From assembly GCF_033115175.1 (NCBI RefSeq), contig NC_084845.1:808501-872500 (forward strand): a stretch of 64,000 bases of DNA, in the 5' to 3' direction. Position numbers and translations under genes: made by a program. Below, one piece after another: positions 57,480 through 64,000 of this stretch (positions are counted from its first letter, which is position 1; the number at the start of each line of letters is the position of its first letter). The notes below the pieces were generated by a model. The model searched no databases and was not told the DNA's origin. It was given only the letters and a program-made list of their open reading frames with translations. The stretch is from Lepus europaeus. Taxonomy: Eukaryota; Chordata; Mammalia; Lagomorpha; Leporidae.

Positions 57480-58517
57480 TTACCTTCTTTCATATTGGTG
57501 ACCATGTGTCTGTGTTTCTGTGTGTAACACATCTTTAAGCATCTTTTGCAGGGCAGGATGAGTGGCAACAAATTCTTTCAGTTTCTGTTTGCTATGAAAA
57601 GTCTTAATTTCACCTTCATTCACAAATGAGAGCTTTGCAGGATATAATATTCTGGGCTGGCAGTTTTTCTCTCTTAGTCCCTGGGCTATGTCTCGCCATT
57701 CCCTTCTAGCTTGTAGGGTTTCTGATGAGAAGTCTGCTGTGAGTCTAATTGGAGATCCTCTAAGAGTAATCTGACGTTTCTCTCTTGCACCTTTTAGGAT
57801 CTTTTCTTTATGTTTCACTGTGGTGAGTTTGATTACAACATGTCGTGGTGAGGATCTCTTTTGGTCATGTTTATTAGGGGTTCTATGAGCTTCCTGTACT
57901 AGGATGTCTCTGTCCTTCTCCAAACCTGGGAAATTTTCTGCTAGTATCTCACTGAAAATGTCTTCTAATCCTTTCTCTCTCTCCATGCCTTCAGGAACTC
58001 CTAGAACCCAAATGTTGGGTTTTTAAATAGTATCCTGTAGATTCCCGACAATATTTTTTAGATTTCCAATTTCTTCTTCTTTTCTTTGGTTTGCCTGTTT
58101 CCTTTCCTGTTCTCTGTCTTCTAAGTCCGATATTCTCTCTTCTGCTTCACCCATTCTGTTTTTAAGGCTCTCTAATGTGTTTGTCATTTGATCTATTGAA
58201 TTCTTCATTTCATTATGATTTCTCATCACTATCACTGTTTCTTGTTCTACTAGTTGTTTCATTTCATTTTGATTCCTCCTTAATATTTCATTTTCACGAG
58301 AGAGATTTTCTATCTTATCCAGTGAGGATTTCTGTAGTTCAAGAATTTGTTTTTGAGAACTTCTTAATGTTCTTATCAATTTTTTTGAGATCTGCTTCTT
58401 GTATTTCTTCTATTTCTCATCTTCATAATCTTGAATTGGGGTGTCTTTTTCATTTGGGGGCGTCATAGTGTCTTCCTTGTTCTTGTTACCTCGGTTTTTG
58501 CGTTTGTTGTTTGGCAT
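57480..58517 (-). pseudogene. L1 ORF1 (nucleic-acid-binding chaperone), degenerate
   Basis: ORF1p is the trimeric RNA-binding coat protein of L1 particles. The start ATG is at 58517 (MPNNKRKNRG). A basic N-terminus is followed by a coiled-coil segment (58379-58023: heptad-rich, e.g. LESLKNRMGEAEERISDLED). The RRM and C-terminal domains follow (57986-57480: SPRHVVIKL, ITLRGSPIRLTADFS, ILYPAKLSF). Length, about 346 codons, is normal. Lesions are a small frame disturbance with TAG near 58400 and an in-frame TAA at about 58021, where a Lys codon is expected. The rest is well preserved. Confidence 0.9.
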
Positions 58518-59432
58518 GTTGGAGATATTTGGTTTCTTCACTGTGGTGTTTTTTCTTGTTACACTATGGCTCAATATTAAGTGGACTGTCTGCTTTCTGT
58601 GGAGCCTTAGAGGCTTGAGATGAGTGTGGCCTGAGAGCTGTGTTTGGTTCCTCAGGGTTGAGGGTGTGTCAAAGATGACACTCCCAGGTTAGGCGTGGTA
58701 AATCTCTCTTTCTTTTTTTGATTCAAATGGGAAGTAATTCTGCACAGCTGAACGTAATTGGAGGTAGTTAGGCAAATGATATAGCCACAGGAGCCAGAGA
58801 TTGGAAGCTCTCTCCCAAGGACCACACAGGGGATCTGTGCTGCCCTCAGTGTGGGCTCCAATTCTCCTGCAGTCTTCCACTGGGTTGCTAAGTTAGATGC
58901 TAATCTCCTGTTATTTCACCCCTCCCCCCAGAGTCAGGTTTTTCTGCTAGGCTCAGGGCCGGTGCAGACCTGAGGTCGCCCTGCTTATGACGTATGTCCA
59001 AAATGGCGCCTGCTCTTTGTCTTGCTCACCTTTGAGGGGTGAGCGGAGAGAGAGAAACTAGTGTCCGTATCGGTCTCTTTTTTTTTCCTCTCTCTCTTCT
59101 AGTTAGCCTGGTGAACTTTTCCCCACGGAGTTTCAAGCCTCGTTTCCTCTAGTCTCCTCTTTCCACTTGCCTGCTGGTGTCTTGGGCTATTGAGGTTCGG
59201 CTCACCTCACGTTCCAGCGCTGGTGTGTTGAGTCTGCCGCTGGTGTCCCGAACTTGGGCTCCCACGCTCTGCACGCAGGTCCACTGTGAATCACTAGTTC
59301 CAGAAGAGTTTCCTCTGCTGTTTCTTCTCCTACTCTTCCTTGACCCTGCAGTATCTCCACTTTTATTAACCTGTCTCTCTCCCGGACTATTGGTGTGCTC
59401 CCTTCCTATTCCGCCATCTTGCTGCTCTCCTC
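58518..59432 (-). promoter_or_regulatory. L1-type 5' UTR / internal promoter
   Basis: CpG-containing 5' UTR of the composite element. An YY1-type AAGATGGCGG lies at 59411-59420 beside the 5' end, in the position where L1 promoters carry YY1. A second GGCGCCATTTT site lies at 59000-59010, with a TGACGT CRE-like core near 58988. Activity is unknown. Confidence 0.7.
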
Positions 59433-59443
59433 GCCTCATTTTT

Positions 59444-59735
59444 CTTTTTAAGAATTATTAATTTGAAGTCATTACAGAGAGAGCTTCCTTCTGCTGGTTG
59501 ACTTCCCTAATGACCCCAACAGTCAGGGCTGGGCCAGGCTGAGGTCAGCAGCTTCTTCCTGGTTTCCCATATAGGTGTCAGGGACCCAAACACCTGGGTC
59601 ATCTTCTGCCACTTTTCCCAGGCCATTAGCATGGAACTGGATCAGAAGTGATGTACCCAGGACAGAACCAGTGGCCATATGGGATGCTGCTGCTGCAGGT
59701 AGCAGCTTTACCTGCTACTTCACAGTGCTGGCTCT
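59444..59735 (-). mobile_element. CSINE at the right flank of the composite element
   Basis: TTTTTAAGAATTATTAATTT at the left, and a head ending CACAGTGCTGGCTC. Its T-tract was part of the composite element's target site. Confidence 0.88.
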
Positions 59736-59749
59736 GCCATGTCTGTAAT

Positions 59750-60770
59750 CCATGAATAAAGACCACGTGAAAATTACAGAGGACATGAGGGCATTGAGGT
59801 ACAGGGAGCAACAGAGGGAACTTGAGCACAAAGCCAGGGTGTATTTCTGGCCAACCTGAGGGTTTTGTCTCCCAACCAGGTTTCTGGTTTATTTCTCACA
59901 AATATGCACGGTAAGAGTCTTGAAGATCAAGACAAAGAAAGTGAAAAAGGAAGGAACTGCCAGAGTATTACAAAGAGTTCATGATTAAGTCAGGAAACTT
60001 TTATTGGGCCGGCATTGTGGTGACGTGGGTTAAATCAGCAGCTGTAACACCGGCATCACATGGGGTGGGGTGGGGCACTGGTTCAAATCCCAGCTGCTTA
60101 GCTTCCAATCCAGCTCCCTGCTTGTGCACTTGGGAAAGCAGCTGGTGTTGGCCTAAGTACTTTGGTCCCCACCACCTACATGGGAGACCCAGATGGACTC
60201 TAGACTCCTTGCTTAGGCAACTAACACATGTGAAATACCTAATATGTATCACCCATTATCAACTGTGTATGCAAAACAATGGAGAACAAGCCATTTAGGG
60301 GATGAATACTTCATGGGTGAGTGTGTAATGAGATATTAGGTAAGCCAATAGGAGGAGGTCTTATTGGAAAGATGATATTTGAGGCTAGACTTGTAAGGAG
60401 ATGAGGGAGACAGTCACATGAATATTGAGACGATATGACCAACAGAAGAAACAGGCTATTCCAGCAAAGCCTGGAATGTACACAGAACCCAGAGAGTAAG
60501 CAGCAACATGTCAAAGAGGAGGATTGACAGGCTACAGAGGATGAAGTCTAGGAGGTCCATAGAACACTGTGAGCATTTTTGATTCTCTCAGAAAAAGTGA
60601 AGAGGTGCTGGAGGGTTTCTACCACTATGTTGTCATGTCTCTGCCTCATATATTGAGCCATGCTGGCTGGTGAGTGAGAACTGACTCCAGAAGAAATAAA
60701 GCTGTGAACAAGGATAGCACTCAGATGAGCAGTGCAGAAAGTCCAGTAAGAGAGGATGGAGGACGGTGGG
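59750..60770 (+). repeat. Duplicated segment, right part of block B
   Basis: Resembles 45500-46640 in order: GTGAAAATTACAGAGG, GGGCATTGAGG, AAAGCCAGGGTGTATTTCTG, AAGACAAAGAAAGTGAAAA, CATTTAGGGGATGAATA, GGCTGGTGAGTGAGAACTGA. A CSINE at 60006 interrupts it. Confidence 0.6.
60006..60220 (+). mobile_element. CSINE, 3'-truncated
   Basis: Head GGGCCGGCATTGTGGTGACG to AGACCCAGATGGACTC. The CT tract and tail are missing. A GGGGT triplication lies at 60061-60075. Confidence 0.8.
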
Positions 60771-61043
60771 TTCAGATCTAGCAGTTAGGATTCCAGTAGG
60801 ATGCCCAGAGTCCCTGTGTTCAGGACCTGATTTCTGCTCCTGCACACCTGGGAAGCATCAGGTGATGGCTAAAGAAGTTGGATTCCTGCCATAAGAGTGG
60901 GAGAGCTAGACCTAGTCCTGGCTTTGAAATTTGGCTCAGCTCAACCACAATCACTGGAGGATCTGAGGTAGTGGATAAGTGGATGAGAGCTATCTGTCTG
61001 TCTTTTCCTGTCTTGTCTTTCTGATTCTAAATAAATAAAATAC
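60768..61043 (+). mobile_element. Old CSINE class
   Basis: CACACCTGGGAAGCATCAGG, GTGATGGCTAAAGAAGTTGG and TCTAAATAAATAAAATACTG are in CSINE order. Confidence 0.7.
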
Positions 61044-61059
61044 TGGCTTGTGACAGACA

Positions 61060-61372
61060 GGTGTCGCGAATGGACTGGGTCAGCCTGCAGTCCGCGTATT
61101 CCAACCGGCGTCGCAAGGCCCCGCAGACACTGTGCCTGCTTCCCCCGGCAGCACCCCGTCTCCCCAGGCTCTGTCTCGGGGCCGCCTCAGCCCCAGCTGC
61201 CCGTGCCAAGGCTGGTGCGGGGTGTTTCGGCCGAGACTCCCAGTGCTCCTGGGTGCTCCTGGGTTCGGGTGTTCGCTGGCGCCCCGCTACCCGGCAGGGA
61301 GCCACGGAGACTCCTGCACCCCGTAGTCCGCGGCCACAGACACCCTGCGGCCGCCCCGTCCCAGATCCTGAT
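61060..61372. other. Isolated GC-rich, CpG-containing block
   Basis: About 310 bp of GC-rich sequence with many CpGs, bordered by a SINE tail on the left and AT-rich DNA on the right. ORFs are open on both strands, as expected from base composition. No protein family recognised. It could be an orphan CpG island, the 5' end of a retrocopy, or a first exon of an unseen gene. Confidence 0.4.
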
Positions 61373-61377
61373 CTTTG

Positions 61378-62240
61378 TCATTTGTTTGGAGGAACAAAGG
61401 ATACATTTAATATATACAGTGTTTTCATAACTAAATGTTGAAAATGTACCTTAAAAATTAGACTATTAAATTTCTATCAGTAAGGACATATATTTTACAT
61501 TGGGGCATTAGTAAGAATTTTTATAGTTTCTTCAGTAATTATATTTTTATTCTTATACAATTTAAACTGATAGGTGTGAATTTGTTCTAACCTTTATTTG
61601 ATGAATATTCCTGTTTAGTAAGTAAAATATTTTTTCTAGATGTTTGATAGTATTGCAGGAGACACGAATACCTTTTGCTATTATTGTTTTTTCATGTTTT
61701 AAATCACTGAACTTCTGACAGATATATCGTGAAGTTAGCAATTAAAACATAAATTTTCAGATAAACCTCTAAGTGTATTAGAAGTTCATTAAAGTTTGTT
61801 TTTGACCACTGCCTACCAAATCTGCTTTCTGTTTATCTCTGCTTCCTCAATTTCTAGCAAGTGGAGAGATGGGAACTGGAAAACCTTCCAGGTCTATTCG
61901 CTGCCTGATTTTTTTCTTGGCTGTCCCAGTTGTTAGCATGGTGACTTGGTCACCAACAGAAAATTCCCTTTCATGAAAATGCTAACATGTAACTAAATGG
62001 CTTATGCATTTTAGGTTTTTCTGTCAGTTTTATAATTTGTTTGAAGAACGAATGATCAATTTAATCATGGTGAAATATTTTTTTATACCTAAACTTTGAA
62101 ATATATATTGTGAGAGTTAAATTATTGTATTTATATTAATAAGAATATATATTTATATTGGAATTGATTAGCATTTTAAGTTTCTTTAGTAAATGTATTT
62201 TTATTCTACAGACTTTAAGCTGAAATGTATAAATTAATAA
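61378..62240. repeat. Diverged direct duplication
   Basis: About 200 bp at 61378-61580 recur at 62036-62240. Shared order: ATTTGTTTG(G/A)AG(G)AAC, ATATATTTATATTGG or its cognate, GTTTCTTYAGTAA and TATTTTTATTCT. Spacing is about 655 bp. Confidence 0.55.
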
Positions 62241-64000
62241 GAAAGAAAGCTGTATTATACTTCATTTATTTGTATTAGTAATTACATTGATAGCATTATT
62301 ATACAATTTAGGAGTGCTATTGGTTTATATTTTGGCATCAAGATGAGTATTTTTCCTAAAAGACTTTTGAGTAGAGAAGATAATTTAGGGGAGGGGCAAG
62401 GGTGTATTTTTTTTGGCTAGTATACTGCATAGAGCTGTTACACAGCTGTTTCTTAAATGTTGCTTTGCAATCTCTGCATTATTTTACTTTGTTTTTTTAA
62501 TTTTTTTTCCAGGAGTTTCAAGTTCTACTTTATACTCTGAAAGGACTTTTAATTCTTATAGGTAGGTGATAAATACAGAGATGTATATTATAAGCTAATG
62601 TACAAGATCCAGTATCTTAGCGAATTCAAATCTTAGAATAGCAAGGAATTATGACTTGTGCTTTTAAAATGTGATAATATGTAAATATTATTGTGATATG
62701 TGATTATCTGCAGAAATAATGAGTAACAATGGGAAATGTAATATCCCAAATTCTTATAAATGAGCTTACATCAGATATCCGTTGCTCTCCCATCCTATAG
62801 TACACTAATTAGAACAAATGTACATGTAGTATTAACCTTTATTATAATTTGTTTTTGTTTTTCCCATATATCTGTTACAGTACTAAAGACTTCTTTTGGA
62901 GTACCTAAGAATGGTTAAAATGTAAATGTGATTGAATTAAGTGCTGTTTGTTAATGCCCTTTTAGGGCTCTTCAGCACAGAGGGCAGTTGCAGCTCAAAT
63001 AGTAATTATTTGAAAGGATTCAGTAGTAAAGAAATATTTATTTTATTTATTTTTGTCACCATTCACTTCATAACTTGAATTTTTCTTTAGTAAATGTTTA
63101 TGAATTTTGGGCCTTTATAACAAGAAAACCCAGGAACAACAAAGCATCAAGTATTTTCAGTATTATTTGAGAAGTTATATACTGAACCAAGTTGTATAAG
63201 ATCTTGACTGTTTCTTTTAGGAAAAGAAAGTGTGGATTCAATATTAGTACATTTTAGCATTGTACAGGACCAGATACATTTTTGAAGAAATACTTTGAGT
63301 TCATTGTCCTTAGGGCGCATTAGTTCTGCTTCTTGTCTAACAGCTCTATAAAATATATGTGAGAATCATTGTGTACCTTGAAGCTCATTTGTATATTAAA
63401 CTCTATCATTTTTCTATAGTAAATACAGAGAATTTGCACTTGGGTAGTTTGTGTTCTTGTTTGTATCCATATTCCATGCCCCTTCCTGAGACTGGGTCAT
63501 TTGTTTCCTCAGATCCCAGGCTGGCTTTCATGTGGAGAATAGTGCCTTGTATATAGGAAGCACTTCAGAATGTGGCAAATGAGAACATTTTTACAATTAG
63601 TTTATGAATTCCAGAAATGAGATGATAATTGAAACACTTGACATCTTTATTTTCTACCACTCAGAGTCAGTGTAAATAGTCGTTCAAGTGTCACAGACAC
63701 TACAAAAGTGTGGCACACAAGGCACTACGTGTGCCTGTGGAATTCTGAAAGGGCAACATCTCAGTGGTGATGCGCCTACACTGTTGTGGTATTTTCATTG
63801 TGCTCATCCTCCTTTATAAATGCTGTAGTTATCCAAATCCCACTTTTAGTCCTAAAGGGTAACATAAAGCTGGAATTTGACATGTTAAATAATAGATAGA
63901 TCCCCCGATCAGAACCTGTCACAGCTGACCGCAGCAAGCAAAAACATGAATGTAAAAGATAGTTAAATAAGTATTCATGATTTAGCATGTAAATGAGAAA
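62241..64000. other. AT-rich intergenic sequence
   Basis: No gene recognised. At about 63495-63580, AGTGCCTTGTATATAGGAAG followed by CACTTCA faintly resembles an L2/MIR-type 3' end. Confidence 0.4.

Larger units (their letters stand above)
52093..59432 (-). mobile_element. Composite L1-like element with ORF1 but no ORF2
   Basis: GCCTCATTTTTCTTTTT is found at 52076-52092 and 59433-59449, a perfect 17-bp direct repeat flanking 7.3 kb. On the minus strand the unit starts with an L1-type 5' end (CAAGATGGCGGAATAGGAAG), has a ~0.9-kb 5' UTR and an ORF1, and ends in an A-rich tail. Between ORF1 and the tail there is no recognisable ORF2 but about 2.5 kb of other sequence, an L1 3' UTR (54455-54905), about 1 kb of AT-rich sequence and younger insertions. 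The structure resembles half-L1 (HAL1-type) elements, with captured or inserted DNA. The exact 3' boundary is inferred from the repeat. Confidence 0.6.

Noticed and set aside
54443-59449. Alternative 12-bp repeat ATTTTTCTTTTT as the TSD of an element spanning 54455-59437
   Set aside because: The same right-hand site matches 52076-52092 over 17 bp including the non-T-rich GCCTCA, and that choice also restores collinearity with the paralogous blocks. The shorter T-rich match is probably chance.

Overview
This window is mammalian nuclear DNA, almost certainly from a lagomorph and most likely a rabbit. The main evidence is more than forty copies or fragments of the lagomorph-specific, tRNA-derived CSINE (C repeat), together with several LINE-1 copies that share one 3' UTR type. 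A KRAB-type C2H2 zinc-finger locus lies next to vomeronasal type-1 receptor (V1R) sequences. Human 19q13.4 has the same combination (KRAB-ZNF genes interspersed with VN1R genes), so I infer the equivalent chromosomal neighbourhood. No bacterial-style features (operons, CRISPR, attachment sites) are present.

Layout. 1-9.7 kb is repeats only: CSINEs, an LTR-in-LTR-in-SINE nest (2.2-3.8 kb), solo LTRs with perfect 5-bp target-site duplications (TSDs) at 7.8-8.2 and 9.5-9.7 kb, and a MaLR-like LTR at 9.0-9.3 kb. 9.8-15.0 kb is a 5'-truncated, frame-broken LINE-1 on the minus strand with a 15-bp TSD. A third solo LTR of the same family, opposite in orientation, lies at 15.8-16.2 kb. 16.2-19.4 kb holds old repeats. 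19.4-29.8 kb is a minus-strand zinc-finger locus. It has an open last exon with nine canonical fingers (19.9-21.1 kb), a KRAB-A exon remnant broken by two CSINEs (23.17-23.68 kb), and a CpG-rich probable promoter with a ZNF143-like site (29.2-29.9 kb). The loss of KRAB suggests a finger-only protein or a dying gene.

34.4-35.3 kb carries an intact single-exon V1R on the minus strand. 39-61 kb is a set of diverged segmental duplications around a V1R pseudogene (50.1-51.1 kb, apparently a one-base loss before TM7) and two related copies of an RPS7 retropseudogene (44.4-45.0 and 51.5-52.0 kb). One duplicate is interrupted by a composite LINE-1-like element (52.09-59.43 kb). That element has a 5' UTR and an ORF1 but no recognisable ORF2, and perfect 17-bp direct repeats flank it. 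61.05-61.38 kb is an isolated GC-rich block, followed by AT-rich sequence with a diverged direct duplication.

Only two coding features look potentially functional: the V1R at 34.4 kb and the zinc-finger exon at 19.9 kb. They share no pathway: one would be a chemosensory GPCR, the other a nuclear DNA-binding protein. All calls come from reading the sequence. Repeat family names are assigned from recognised consensus features, and no database search was run.
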